DNA of 64,000 nucleotides, taken from the NCBI GenBank assembly GCA_002496565.1, contig DAKJ01000018.1:774811-838810 (forward strand). The letters are read 5' to 3'. Of this stretch, positions 25,637 through 35,055 are shown piece after piece. A program made the translations under genes and the position numbers. Every line of letters starts with the position of its first letter. The stretch's first letter is position 1. The DNA is from Methanosarcina sp. UBA289. GTDB lineage: Archaea; Halobacteriota; Methanosarcinia; Methanosarcinales; Methanosarcinaceae. Under the pieces are notes generated by a model. It was given only the letters and a program-made list of their open reading frames with translations, ran no database searches and had not been told where the DNA came from.

Positions 25637-25843
25637 ATGTTTAGAGATGAAAGCAGCTCAGTTCCTGTTGAAGAGGGCGAAGTTTACGACGTAACTATTC
25701 AGGATCTTGCTCGCCAGGGAGACGGGATCGCCCGTATCGAAGGTTTTGTTATTTTTGTCCCCGGCACCAAAGTTGGCGATGAGGTTCGGATCAAAATCGA
25801 ACGGGTTCTTCCCAAATACGGTTTTGCCAGCCTTGTTGAGTAA
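25637..25843 (+). CDS. TRAM-domain RNA chaperone (copy 4)
   Basis: A 68-residue TRAM protein, distinct from copies 2 and 3 at the N-terminus (MFRDESSSV), in QDLARQGDG, and at the end (PKYGFASLVE). The start is the ATG at 25637. The spacer before it differs from the earlier spacers, so it is an older duplicate. The array ends with an inverted repeat (GAGACCGAA at 25870, TTCAGTCTC at 25901). Confidence 0.9.
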   Translation: MFRDESSSVPVEEGEVYDVTIQDLARQGDGIARIEGFVIFVPGTKVGDEVRIKIERVLPKYGFASLVE

Positions 25844-25869
25844 GCAGGATATTCGAAACGAAAAAAAGC

Positions 25870-25909
25870 GAGACCGAAGAATAATATTTACATATAATTT
25901 TTCAGTCTC
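25870..25909 (+). terminator. Candidate terminator of the TRAM array
   Basis: GAGACCGAA (25870-25878) and TTCAGTCTC (25901-25909) pair except at one central position, with an AT-rich loop. Pyrimidine-rich sequence follows. Placement just after the last TRAM gene supports a terminator. Confidence 0.45.
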
Positions 25910-26240
25910 CTTTCCATTCACATACTTATTAATCTCCTAATTTTCATTCTTGGAGTTATTTTCCTTTAATCTATTCTTGTTTTTGTGCGTTTATAGTCTG
26001 TATATTCTTATCTACTTATTGTCTTTCCAGTTTATTTGATAGGATCATATTTTTTGCGTATTTCATCATGTTCTTTATGCTTTAATTGTTTGTTCACGGC
26101 GTCTGATAGTGAACATTCGATGCTATTATATAATAGATATTCAATCATATTTTGAAAACTAAATTGACAAATTTTTGCCAATGCTTCAGAGATGTTTGCT
26201 TTACATATATAGCCGGGAAAGTATCCCGGAGTGATTTCTA
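25910..26240. other. Intergenic region before the bactofilin-like gene
   Basis: T-rich sequence after the TRAM array, probably additional U-tract terminators, then an AT-rich promoter region for the next gene. No repeat or gene seen. Confidence 0.4.
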
Positions 26241-26669
26241 ATGATTCGTTTTATCAAGTACCACCCCAGGTCCAATACTTACATCATTGAAAAACGGGCT
26301 TTTCTTGAGGAAGATCTTACTCTGAACGGCAATGTAATTGTCGGGCAAGAAGTGAAGTTCTGGAAGAACCTCACAGTGACTGGCAGGCTTGAACTCGGAA
26401 AAGGTTCTATTGTTAAGGGCAATGTAAAAGCCAAAAGTGCTCTTATCTGTTCTGAGGCAAAAGTTCTGGGTAATATAGAGACAGATTCTGAACTCGTTCT
26501 TCTTGATAGAGCTAAAATAAATGTTGCGGCCTGCCAGGGAGATATCCACGTCAGGCCCGGGTGCACACTAGACTCCGTAAAAGCAGACGGTACACTTGAA
26601 CTTATTGGAAAAGTTATTGTCAGAAAAGTGGAACCATTAACAAAAGTGATTATCCGAGCTGAAGAATAA
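26241..26669 (+). CDS. Bactofilin-like beta-helix protein
   Basis: A 142-residue protein of the polymer-forming cytoskeletal (bactofilin-like) type. It consists of short beta repeats with regularly spaced V/I and G residues: LNGNVIVGQEVKFWKNLTV, GSIVKGNVKAKSALICSEAK, VLGNIETDSELVLLD, and so on, as expected for a right-handed beta-helix. There is no signal peptide or membrane segment. GGAGTGAT precedes the ATG. In this family such proteins may polymerise at the membrane, but in archaea their role is unproven. It is convergent with the ABC transporter genes. Confidence 0.65.
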   Translation: MIRFIKYHPRSNTYIIEKRAFLEEDLTLNGNVIVGQEVKFWKNLTVTGRLELGKGSIVKGNVKAKSALICSEAKVLGNIETDSELVLLDRAKINVAACQGDIHVRPGCTLDSVKADGTLELIGKVIVRKVEPLTKVIIRAEE

Positions 26670-26764
26670 CGGAGTTTTCTACAGGAATTTAATTTTTTTC
26701 TTTTTCTTCTTTGTTTGCCTCTTCACATTGTGGCTTATCTTTATTTTGTCAAAAACATAGTACT

Positions 26765-27529
26765 TTACCTGTGGAACCTTTCTTCTTCCAGAAGTCTCAG
26801 GACACGATCCCTTAAATGGTTAACCTCTGGGCTTGTTCTGGATCGCGGGCGGGGAAGATCCACTTTTACAATCTCTTTTATTCTTCCTGGTCTTGCGGTC
26901 ATGACCACTATTCTATCCGAAAGAACAACTGCCTCATCCACACTGTGAGTTACAAAAAGGAAGGTCACATGTTTCTGTTCCCATATCTTCAGGAGTTCAT
27001 CCTGGAGAACATTTCGAGTCTGAGCGTCCAGAGCCCCAAAGGGTTCGTCCATAAGGAGGACTTCAGGCTCATTGGCGAGGGCTCGTGCAATGGCTGCACG
27101 CTGCTGCATACCTCCGGAAAGTTCATATGGATAACTATTTTTGAACTGCTCAAGGCCTACAAGCTCTATATATTTCTCCACATGTTTCCGGGCTTCAGAC
27201 TTACTAATTCCCTGCATTTCAAGCCCGAAAGTAATATTATCGATAACTGTTCTCCAGGGAAACAGGGAATATTGTTGGAAAACCATGCCTCTTTTAGGGT
27301 CCGGGCCAGTTATAGGAACTCCATTGAGTGTAATTTCTCCTGAAGTCTGGGTTTCAAGTCCTGCAGCAATACGGAGCAGAGTGGTCTTCCCACAGCCGGA
27401 CGGTCCTAGAAGGCAGATAAACTCTCCGTCTTCAACATCAAAGCTCACATTATGTAAGGCTTCTGTACCTGAATTGTCTTCTTTTTTAGTGAAAATACGT
27501 GAAATGTTTTTTACACTTACTCTGCCCAT
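26765..27529 (-). CDS. NitT/TauT-family ABC transporter ATP-binding protein
   Basis: ATPase of a nitrate/sulfonate/taurine-type importer, 254 residues. It shows Walker A GPSGCGKTT near residue 43, Q-loop FQQYSLFPW, signature LSGGMQQR, Walker B VLLMDEPFGALD and switch VTHSVDEA. The C-terminus (KVDLPRPRSRTSPEVNHLRD) is characteristic of the SsuB/TauB group. It begins one base after the permease gene ends, so the two are coupled. The substrate is not shown by the sequence; a sulfonate or nitrate-like anion is possible. Confidence 0.9.
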   Translation of the reverse strand: MGRVSVKNISRIFTKKEDNSGTEALHNVSFDVEDGEFICLLGPSGCGKTTLLRIAAGLETQTSGEITLNGVPITGPDPKRGMVFQQYSLFPWRTVIDNITFGLEMQGISKSEARKHVEKYIELVGLEQFKNSYPYELSGGMQQRAAIARALANEPEVLLMDEPFGALDAQTRNVLQDELLKIWEQKHVTFLFVTHSVDEAVVLSDRIVVMTARPGRIKEIVKVDLPRPRSRTSPEVNHLRDRVLRLLEEERFHR

Positions 27530-27530
27530 T

Positions 27531-28319
27531 TTATACCACAGTTCCTGATGTCCATCTCAGTAATTTTGCGTCTACATAACGTCTGAAGAAGCGGTCAATT
27601 AAAAGGCCCACGAATCCTAGCAGGATCATATAAACGAGTACAAAATCCATCCTGTGTAGATAATAATTGTGCCAGATCTGATATCCAAGTCCCCTGTTAC
27701 TAACTCCAAACATTTCCGCAGCTACAAGGCACATCCAACCGACTCCCATGGAAATCCTGATTCCTGCAACAATTGAAGGCATAGCTGAGGGAATTGCGAT
27801 ATGACGTATAAGATCCAAATTTCGGGTACAACCAAGAACCTTTGCTGCTTCAACATAAACTTTAGGTACATTTTTAAACCCAGTATAAGTATTGACAATA
27901 ATAGGAAATACCATTCCTGCAAACACAACGAAACCCGCAGCCTGATGAGTCAATCCAAACCATACAATTGCAAAGGGAATCCAGGCAAGAGGGGGGATCG
28001 GGCGAAGTATCTCTATTATAGGATCAATTGCTCTGTTTGCTTCCTTGAACCATCCCATAATTATTCCGAGAGGAATTCCTATTACGAATGCTGCAATAAT
28101 ACCGATTGAGAAATGAAGCAGACTTGTCAGTGCATCCGTGAAAATTAGTCCACTTTCAATGATTGAAAAGAAAGAGGTGGTTACATCATAAAAACTAGGC
28201 AGAAGCAACTTATTCTGTACTATTCTATCCGCTACAAGCTGCCATATCGCAATTACTATTATTAGAGACAGTGCTTCAATACCATTTTCTTTTATTGTTT
28301 TTATGAAATTATTTTTCAT
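27531..28319 (-). CDS. NitT/TauT-family ABC transporter permease
   Basis: Inner-membrane permease of 262 residues with about six transmembrane segments. The coupling-helix EAA motif appears as EAAKVLGCTRNLDLIRHIAI, and the family sequence LRPIPPLAWIPFAIVWFGLT is clear. It is the middle gene of the binding protein-permease-ATPase operon on the minus strand. Confidence 0.9.
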   Translation of the reverse strand: MKNNFIKTIKENGIEALSLIIVIAIWQLVADRIVQNKLLLPSFYDVTTSFFSIIESGLIFTDALTSLLHFSIGIIAAFVIGIPLGIIMGWFKEANRAIDPIIEILRPIPPLAWIPFAIVWFGLTHQAAGFVVFAGMVFPIIVNTYTGFKNVPKVYVEAAKVLGCTRNLDLIRHIAIPSAMPSIVAGIRISMGVGWMCLVAAEMFGVSNRGLGYQIWHNYYLHRMDFVLVYMILLGFVGLLIDRFFRRYVDAKLLRWTSGTVV

Positions 28320-28439
28320 GTCTACTTAAAAGGATTCTTACTTTTTTACCTTTCCGGCACATTTTATCTCTCAGAAAAAAGAGAATTTGAGGTTGTCCCT
28401 TATATATGCAGAGGCAACCGAACTTTATTTTATTCTTTG

Positions 28440-29471
28440 TTATTCCTTAGCTTGTTCCTCACTTATTGCTTTCTCATAGAAGCTTGTATCAAAGATCTCT
28501 TCCTGTGTCAGGGCTTTTGGAATATACCCAAGCTCATACTGAACGTTTGAGTAATTGACAGCTGAGTTTTCGATCAAGGCGGGGTCTGTAATCCATTTTC
28601 CATCCCATTCCTTAAGAGATGCCTTTACAATTTCAAGATTCTCTGAAGTTTTGTTTGAGTAAATTTGGGCAGCTTCGTCCACATGCTCCTGGTTATATTC
28701 TGTTGCCTTAATATGTGTCTTTGCAATCTGTTCCACAATATCCGGGTGTTCCCTGATAAGTTTTCCACTTACGACAAGTACACAGCAGGAATGGTTTGCT
28801 TCCATTTCTCCAGACTGTAATATGATACGCCCATTACCTTCCTTTTCTACAACTGTTGGGGAGGGGTGAGGCAGGAATACAGCATCAACCTGTTTGGCTG
28901 AAATTGCAGTGACAGCATCTCCTGGAGCCATTCCAAGAATTGTCACATCTTTTTCAGGGTCAAGCCCGTTTTCCTTGAGCCAGTTCCTGATCAGGGTATC
29001 CTGAATTGTGCCTGGCGGGTAAGTAGCGATCTTAAGGCCCTTTAAGTCTTGAGGGCTTTCGTATTTGTACTCGGGCCGAAGGACAAGACTTGAACCGTTT
29101 ATCTGGACAGGCTCAATAATCTTTGCGTCAAGGCCCTGGCTGAGAGCTGTGATCACAGGGGCTGCCCCTACATAGGCAACATCCAAGTCTCCAGCCAGCA
29201 TTGCCTGCATTTCAGGAGCTCCTGTCGGAAACTGGTATTCATTGATCTTCGTTATTCCATATGGTGCAAGGTCTGATTTCCACCATCCATTTTCAGCCGC
29301 AGTCATATATGCGATCTGATGGGTACTTGGCTGATAGCCAATATTCAGTTCGGTAAGTGTAGAAGTCTCATTTACTTCACTTTTATTACCTTCATTACTA
29401 GATGTGCAGCCAGATACGAAGATAGATGCAACCATCAATAAAACGAGTAAAATTATACCTAATTTCTTCAA
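28440..29471 (-). CDS. NitT/TauT-family ABC transporter substrate-binding lipoprotein
   Basis: A 343-residue SsuA/NrtA (NMT1-like) solute-binding protein. A signal peptide ends in the lipobox VSGC near residue 22, followed by a Ser/Asn/Glu-rich linker. The ligand-binding domain contains IGYQPSTHQIAYMTAAENG, FPTGAPEMQAMLAGDLDVAY, YPPGTIQDTLI and AVFLPHPSP. First gene of the operon, with the permease 120 bp downstream. A divergently transcribed HTH regulator lies about 400 bp upstream. The ligand cannot be read from the sequence; aliphatic sulfonates are one option for this family. Confidence 0.88.
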   Translation of the reverse strand: MKKLGIILLVLLMVASIFVSGCTSSNEGNKSEVNETSTLTELNIGYQPSTHQIAYMTAAENGWWKSDLAPYGITKINEYQFPTGAPEMQAMLAGDLDVAYVGAAPVITALSQGLDAKIIEPVQINGSSLVLRPEYKYESPQDLKGLKIATYPPGTIQDTLIRNWLKENGLDPEKDVTILGMAPGDAVTAISAKQVDAVFLPHPSPTVVEKEGNGRIILQSGEMEANHSCCVLVVSGKLIREHPDIVEQIAKTHIKATEYNQEHVDEAAQIYSNKTSENLEIVKASLKEWDGKWITDPALIENSAVNYSNVQYELGYIPKALTQEEIFDTSFYEKAISEEQAKE

Positions 29472-29889
29472 AGCTTCACCTCGATAATATTTACAACTGG
29501 TAATAATTCATGTACTGATAATCCATATAAATGATAACATCCATTACTTAAATAACATTTTTATAACATTTTTTTGAAATTTGGTCTTTCTTCATTAAGA
29601 AAAATTAACAGGCTTTCTATCTTTCTTTTTGTCATCTCTCAATAAACTACTTTGAGAAGAATTTTATATTTCCATATAAGAATTCCAATTATAATAAAAA
29701 GTATATACGCTGCTGGATATTAATATTTTTTTACACTTCCTATATATAACCTCTCAAAGCTGTTTTTATTATATCCCAAATGTATTAATACATCTGGACA
29801 TAGTTCTCATTAAGGACTATATTTCCTGCAAAATGTAGATTATTTACCGTCGTTAAAAACTCTTTACAGAGTTTAAAAGGTTGAATTTT
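29472..29889. promoter_or_regulatory. Divergent promoter region with a 14-bp palindrome
   Basis: The region separates the ABC operon (-) and the HTH regulator (+). It is AT-rich with several TATA-like runs (e.g. CCTATATATAACC near 29740). A perfect palindrome, ATGTATTAATACAT, at 29780-29793 is a plausible operator. Confidence 0.45.
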
Positions 29890-30411
29890 ATGAATGTTGC
29901 AGACAAGGTTATCAAATCCGCATTCGAATCCGATGAGGTTTTTCAAAAAACACTTTCCACTGTAATTAAAGAGGATCTTAACCTCACTGCTGTGGATTTC
30001 GCCAAAAAAGCAAATATACCTCCGAGTACCCTTTACAAGATCCTGTCCGGGAACCGGGATCCCAATATTAAAACTCTCCGCCAGATCGTTAAAACAATCC
30101 GCGATATTAATGAATCAGACAGTGGAGATTTTATTGCTGTAATTGCAGCCCGCACGGTACTTGACAATATAGTAGAAACAAAGAAAAAGATAGCTGGTAG
30201 GCTGGTCACAATCAGGGAATATTCTGCAACCTCAATGGAAGAAGCCATAATAGCAGCAGTTAACGCCGAAAGAGATGGAGCAAAATCCCTGGTCTGCGCT
30301 CCTATAGTAGGCCCGACTGTGGATAAAATTCTAAATATTCCTGTCACAACAATTATCCCGAAAAACAGTCTCCTAGATGCGATTGAACTTGCGCTCAAAA
30401 AGATGGAGTAA
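29890..30411 (+). CDS. HTH transcriptional regulator with PrpR_N-like sensor domain
   Basis: A 173-residue regulator. The N-terminal half is an Xre-type helix-turn-helix (TAVDFAKKANIPPSTLYKIL then SGNRDPNIKTLRQIVKTI). The C-terminal half (SATSMEEAIIAAVNAERDGA, then VGPTVDKILNIPVTTIIP) resembles the ligand-sensing fold of PrpR-type regulators. AAAAGG sits before the ATG at 29890; the TTG at 29881 is rejected. Divergence from the ABC transporter suggests it may control that operon, or itself through the palindrome at 29780. Confidence 0.75.
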   Translation: MNVADKVIKSAFESDEVFQKTLSTVIKEDLNLTAVDFAKKANIPPSTLYKILSGNRDPNIKTLRQIVKTIRDINESDSGDFIAVIAARTVLDNIVETKKKIAGRLVTIREYSATSMEEAIIAAVNAERDGAKSLVCAPIVGPTVDKILNIPVTTIIPKNSLLDAIELALKKME

Positions 30412-30558
30412 AGTACAGTCGGGCATTCAAAATAAATCTATGTGGCGTGGAACAATGAGTGTTGCGAAATAAAAGATACTGAATAGCTATCAGCAAAACC
30501 CTGAAAAACTGCTGAATTTAAATCAAAGTTGTATTTTTTATTTTAAAAATAGAAAGGG

Positions 30559-30600
30559 TCCGCGTTTTATGTTAACGCGGGAATTTTAAGTCTTTACTCT
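30559..30600. terminator. Bidirectional hairpin terminator
   Basis: CCGCGTT (30560-30566) and AACGCGG (30574-30580) form a 7-bp GC-rich stem in AT-rich surroundings, between two convergent genes. A T-rich tract follows on the plus strand and an A-rich stretch precedes it, so it can work both ways. Confidence 0.6.
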
Positions 30601-30647
30601 TTTTTGTTTTTGAATTTCATTTTCCTGAAGAGTTTATCTTCCTGGAT

Positions 30648-33600
30648 TTACTTCTTCATTAACTCCTTAAACTTTTCCTGAATCATTCCAATATCCCCAC
30701 CGCCTTTTGTAAAGTAGTAAGCAGCTCCACCGACTATTAACAGGATAATGGCTATAAAAGCATAGAGCAGTAAGGAAGATTTTTCCTTTACAGTGTAGGT
30801 TGCAGTTTCTCCTCCAATTTCTACCGTGTAGGTTCCTGGCACATCTTCTGCGTACTCAAAGGTTACAGTCGTATTATTTCCAACATCCAGGGAAACTTCT
30901 TTTGAGTCGCTTACGTTTCCATTAATAAGCAATTCTACACTCTCATTTCCTGCAGCATTGCCTTTATTTCCGATATTTATCGAAATTGCCGCATCCTTTC
31001 CTGCACTTACCTCTAAAGGCTCAATTACCAAGTTTGAATATTCGAAGACAGCTTCAAAATCTTTTACTTTTACATTTACTTCCTTATCCTCGAATCCTTC
31101 CTTTGTTATGCTCAATTCCAGATTGCCACTTTTATCTGTCGTATAGGCAGTTTTTCCGTCGGAATCTGTTTTGGCAATGGTATCTCCATCAATCGATACA
31201 GCTGCACCCTTAATGGGCTCGCCACCGATCGCCTTGACAACCTCAATGTTCAGGGTGTCGCCAACATAAACTGTCTTCGGTGAAATGGTAACTATCATTT
31301 CTTCTTTCGGAGCACTGACGTTAATATTTTTGTTTGCGGTTTTGTAGTCATCCTTTTCTGCAGTTATCTTGAAGGTTCCAATCTCTTTAGCGGTATACTC
31401 GACAACCCCATCGTCACTTGTTTCGCCTACACTGCTTTCGTTAACCAAAACATTAGCGCCTTCGATTTCTTCTCCACCTGCAGTCACTTTGATATCAAAT
31501 GTATCTCCTGCATAGATATTATCAGGTACATTTATTTTCAGTGAGTTGTTGTCGTCTCCATTGCCACCGGTTTCAACCTCTACAAAGGGGTAGAACCTGA
31601 GATTACTGTCATCAGCAGTTTTGAAACTGACATTACCCATGACCTCAACGGTTTCATCCTGGCCAAGTCCGATGTTACCATCGTTCTTCATTGTGATGCC
31701 ACTTTCAGAGACACTGGTAACCTCCATCTCACCAAAGGAATCTCCATTGTTGATTTCAGTGTAATCGTCCGAGAGCTGGAAGAGACCCTGTATGAAGACA
31801 GCGGAGGTCTCACCTCCTTGAAAAACCGTGCCGATATGGGCAATGATTATGGGCACATCTTCTGCTTCTCCAAGATCAGCTTCATAGACATAATCATCGC
31901 CAGATTTGAGGAATGCCTCATCTACTACATCGCCATCTTTTTCAAGCTGTACCCGGACAGATTCTCCGTTGATATCCACTTCCACGATATTCAAAGAATA
32001 ACCATCTTCAAGGGCAAGGGCAGAACCTGAATCCATAGACCTTTTGTCGTCGTTGTCTGTAAGTACTTTACAAAGAATGTTGTCCGAAAGAAGACTTACA
32101 TCATCAACAGCTCCTTCCACGGAGTCTTCAGTATATCCGGCAAAGTATTTGTCTGCCATGAAACCAATAACTGTGAAGTTTCCCCATTCGTTGTGTTCAA
32201 AATCAACGGCTTGAGGTGTGGACTTGTAGACAAGTTTATCTGAAGGTATATCTCTATCTCCAAGCTCTTCTACTGTAAGGTTTTCAGTCCCAATTCCTTC
32301 ATCTATGTTGTAATAGAAACCTTCAAAGTTAAAGGGTGTCCAGCTGGGGAGTGAGTCACCATCGATTTTCTCGTCATAGACAGTTCCGCGCAGCTCGTAG
32401 GTACCGGCTTCCGAAGTGTCAAGGACCGGGGCAAAGCGCAGTTTGTTGTCATCAGCTACCTGAATCTGTATTTTACCCATTAGGTCTACTGTATCTCCCT
32501 TATCAAGTCCGACGCTATCATCATTCTTCATCTTTATTTCATTGCTGCTCAGGGAGGTTACTTCCATTTCTCCGAATGTGTTTCCGTTTTCAAGTTCTAC
32601 GTACTCGTCCGAAATCTGGAAAAGACCCTGTATGAAGACAGCGGAGGTCTCACCTCCTTGAAAAACCGTGCCGAAATGAGCAATGATTATGGGTATATCT
32701 TCTGTTTCTCCAAGATCAGCTTCATAGACATAGTCTTCACCAGATCTGATAAAAGCTTCATCTACTACGTCTCCATCTTTTTCGAGCTGTACCCGGACAG
32801 ATTCTCCATTGATATCCACTTCCACGATTTTCAGGGAATATCCTTCCTCGAGAACAAGAGAATCTCCGGCATTCGCTGATTTTTTATCGTCAATATCTAT
32901 GAGAATCTTGGAAAGAACCCCATCAGAAATAGGGCTGACGTCATCTCCTACAACTTCAGATCCATTTTTAGTATAACCTGCAAAGTATTTCTCTGCCATG
33001 AATCCGATTATCTGGTACGAACCCCATTTACTGTATTCAAAATCAGTTTCAGTAGGTCTTGTTACGTATTCAATATTTTCTGATTTTATGCTTCTACCTA
33101 TATCTGTAATGGTCATCTCTTCAGAGGATACTCCTGAGTCAAGGTCATAATAGAAGCCTGAGTAACTCTGGGCGGTCCATGTGTAGGTTTCGGGCATTCC
33201 CTCTTCCCATATCCTGTTTCCAGTTGAATTGTCTGTGGGTCCGACGTTCAAAGTCCACTTTTTTGTCGATGACTCATAAACAGAATTAGGATCGCTGATC
33301 ACTGCCTTGAGGGTAAAATTTCCTGTACTGTCCTCTTGAAAATCGTATGAAGAAGAGGTTACACTTTCCTCTTTTTTCTGTGATTTGTCTTCAACAAACC
33401 ATTCAACATTAATGTTTTGGTTATCTGTGCTGGAGTTGACTTTGAAAGTTTTAGACACTCCTTTATCTACTGAAATATCTCCTTCGGAGGGGTCAGTCTT
33501 AACAGATAATCCTCCGGCTGCTTTCCCTTCAACGTTCCAGGCTGCTATTTGCTCTCCTTCTACACTGGCTGTCACCTTGTACGAACCTGACTGGAAGACA

Positions 33601-33848
33601 TGACTGAGAGTCGCAATATTATTCCCGCCAGTAGAACTTGTTGTGCTATTTCCATTTTCAGTCCATACAACATTTGCTGTTTCATTTAAAGGAATGGTGA
33701 AGGTTTGAGTTTCACCCACTATTCCTATAACAGTCGAATTCTGTGAGGGTGTAGGGTCTGACACTATACTGGGAGCTGCAGCTGTAGCTCCACAAAGTAA
33801 CCCTAGTACCAGAATTGCTGTAAATATTTGTAAAATAGCTTTACTCAT
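30648..33848 (-). CDS. Large S-layer-type surface protein with two DUF1608-like domains
   Basis: A 1066-residue exported envelope protein. It has a signal peptide (1-24), Ig-like segments to about residue 210, two homologous S-layer (DUF1608-like) domains at about 215-490 and 495-765, each with a FYY(D/N)(L/I)D signature and YFAGYT, then two carboxypeptidase-regulatory-like beta domains (ending NVSAPKEEM and KVKDF), a CARDB-like domain (about 935-1025), a transmembrane helix (LLLYAFIAIILLIVGGAAYYF) and a basic tail. Tandem DUF1608 plus a C-terminal anchor is the architecture of the Methanosarcina S-layer protein; the extra beta domains suggest a paralogue with a specialised stalk. DNA of the two domains is almost identical around 31780 and 32620. 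Confidence 0.85.
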   Translation of the reverse strand: MSKAILQIFTAILVLGLLCGATAAAPSIVSDPTPSQNSTVIGIVGETQTFTIPLNETANVVWTENGNSTTSSTGGNNIATLSHVFQSGSYKVTASVEGEQIAAWNVEGKAAGGLSVKTDPSEGDISVDKGVSKTFKVNSSTDNQNINVEWFVEDKSQKKEESVTSSSYDFQEDSTGNFTLKAVISDPNSVYESSTKKWTLNVGPTDNSTGNRIWEEGMPETYTWTAQSYSGFYYDLDSGVSSEEMTITDIGRSIKSENIEYVTRPTETDFEYSKWGSYQIIGFMAEKYFAGYTKNGSEVVGDDVSPISDGVLSKILIDIDDKKSANAGDSLVLEEGYSLKIVEVDINGESVRVQLEKDGDVVDEAFIRSGEDYVYEADLGETEDIPIIIAHFGTVFQGGETSAVFIQGLFQISDEYVELENGNTFGEMEVTSLSSNEIKMKNDDSVGLDKGDTVDLMGKIQIQVADDNKLRFAPVLDTSEAGTYELRGTVYDEKIDGDSLPSWTPFNFEGFYYNIDEGIGTENLTVEELGDRDIPSDKLVYKSTPQAVDFEHNEWGNFTVIGFMADKYFAGYTEDSVEGAVDDVSLLSDNILCKVLTDNDDKRSMDSGSALALEDGYSLNIVEVDINGESVRVQLEKDGDVVDEAFLKSGDDYVYEADLGEAEDVPIIIAHIGTVFQGGETSAVFIQGLFQLSDDYTEINNGDSFGEMEVTSVSESGITMKNDGNIGLGQDETVEVMGNVSFKTADDSNLRFYPFVEVETGGNGDDNNSLKINVPDNIYAGDTFDIKVTAGGEEIEGANVLVNESSVGETSDDGVVEYTAKEIGTFKITAEKDDYKTANKNINVSAPKEEMIVTISPKTVYVGDTLNIEVVKAIGGEPIKGAAVSIDGDTIAKTDSDGKTAYTTDKSGNLELSITKEGFEDKEVNVKVKDFEAVFEYSNLVIEPLEVSAGKDAAISINIGNKGNAAGNESVELLINGNVSDSKEVSLDVGNNTTVTFEYAEDVPGTYTVEIGGETATYTVKEKSSLLLYAFIAIILLIVGGAAYYFTKGGGDIGMIQEKFKELMKK
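31774..32880. repeat. Long internal direct repeats within the S-layer gene
   Basis: The DNA at about 31780-32020 and 32620-32860 is almost the same, including an unbroken block around TGTATGAAGACAGCGGAGGT and TTGAAAAACCGTGCCGA. Flanking parts of the two domains are much more diverged, which fits gene conversion. Confidence 0.75.
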
Positions 33849-34032
33849 GTTTCATCCTTCTAAACATTGTGCATAAATTCTATTTGTTATCTTTATATCA
33901 AATCTTTATATCAAAATCTTTCAAATTTACTTTGTTTTTATAATTTTCATGAAGTTTCTTTATTAATATTTTTTATTATTTCCATAACTCTAGTTTTTGA
34001 TCGGGGGATTTAAAGTCTTATTTGGTATTAAC

Positions 34033-35055
34033 TCAAGATAATCTCTCAGCAGCTTCGGCTTTTAGCTGCTGGTATCCTCTCTGCTCTATAGTTATAAGTT
34101 TACATTCCGGGGATTCGAGTACAATGCCTGCTTCATACTTTGTACATTCTCCTATAACAGTTAAGTTACATATATTTTGTACTTTTTTCATCTTTTGGGG
34201 GTCAATTGTAATAAGAAGTTCGAAATCTCCGCCCATGTACAGGGCAAATTCCCTCAGCTTGTCCGAATTTGAAGCAAATTTCCGGACCTCTTTGAGGATG
34301 GGAAGTGAATTTTCCCGAATTCTAAAGCCTATATTGCTCTGCTTGGCAAGGTCGTAAAGGGACATCGCAAGGCCATCACTTGTATCCATCATGGATGTTA
34401 CTGCTCCGGACTCGGCCAGTATTCTGGCTTCTTTCGTGCGTGGAATGGGCTCAAAAAGCGCCTTCAGGACTGTTTCACTCACTGGTTTTCTCGATTGAAG
34501 GGCTTCCAGGGCTGCCCCTGCAGATCCTGTATATCCAGTGATACAGACAAGGTCGCCTGGCCTTGCTCCACGCCGCAGGAGGAGATGGCTTTTTTTTACT
34601 CTGCCAAGTGCCGTCCCCGTAATTGTCAGTTCTGCGTGGGTATCAAGGTCACCTCCGATAATCGCAGTCCCGCAGAATTCGGCACACGCCTGCATACCTT
34701 TTGCAAGTTCTTTAACAAAAGCAATTTCGGTATCTGCAGGCATTCCAATTGCCATGACAAGCCCTGTGGGCTCTGCACCCATGGCTGCAATATCACTGAA
34801 ATTTACGGCTGCTGACATCCAGCCCATTTGCCAGGGGGTCATCTCTTCCGGAAAATCGGTAGTCCTATGCAGCATATCAGTAGTAACAACCAGGCAGTCT
34901 TCTCCTTTCAGGTCAAGAACAGCGCAGTCATCCGAACCGGCGCCTATAAGGATTCCTTCCTGTCCTTTCTCCCTGCCATCAGGTGCTTTGAAAATCTCAG
35001 ATAAGATGGAGATTAGAGCGCGTTCTCCGACTGAAGATACTTTTGTGTTTTTCAT
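34033..35055 (-). CDS. thiL: Thiamine-monophosphate kinase
   Basis: Phosphorylates thiamine monophosphate to the cofactor thiamine diphosphate, which the Por enzyme encoded nearby requires. The 340 residues show the PurM/ThiL fold: GSDDCAVLD, VVTTDMLHRTTDF, AVNFSDIAAMGAEPTG, GGDLD, CITGYTGSAGAALEAL, MMDTSDGLAMSLYDLA and YMGGDFELLITID. Length and motif order are normal. Monocistronic; an inverted repeat 95 bp upstream (35149-35175) may regulate it. Confidence 0.95.
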   Translation of the reverse strand: MKNTKVSSVGERALISILSEIFKAPDGREKGQEGILIGAGSDDCAVLDLKGEDCLVVTTDMLHRTTDFPEEMTPWQMGWMSAAVNFSDIAAMGAEPTGLVMAIGMPADTEIAFVKELAKGMQACAEFCGTAIIGGDLDTHAELTITGTALGRVKKSHLLLRRGARPGDLVCITGYTGSAGAALEALQSRKPVSETVLKALFEPIPRTKEARILAESGAVTSMMDTSDGLAMSLYDLAKQSNIGFRIRENSLPILKEVRKFASNSDKLREFALYMGGDFELLITIDPQKMKKVQNICNLTVIGECTKYEAGIVLESPECKLITIEQRGYQQLKAEAAERLS

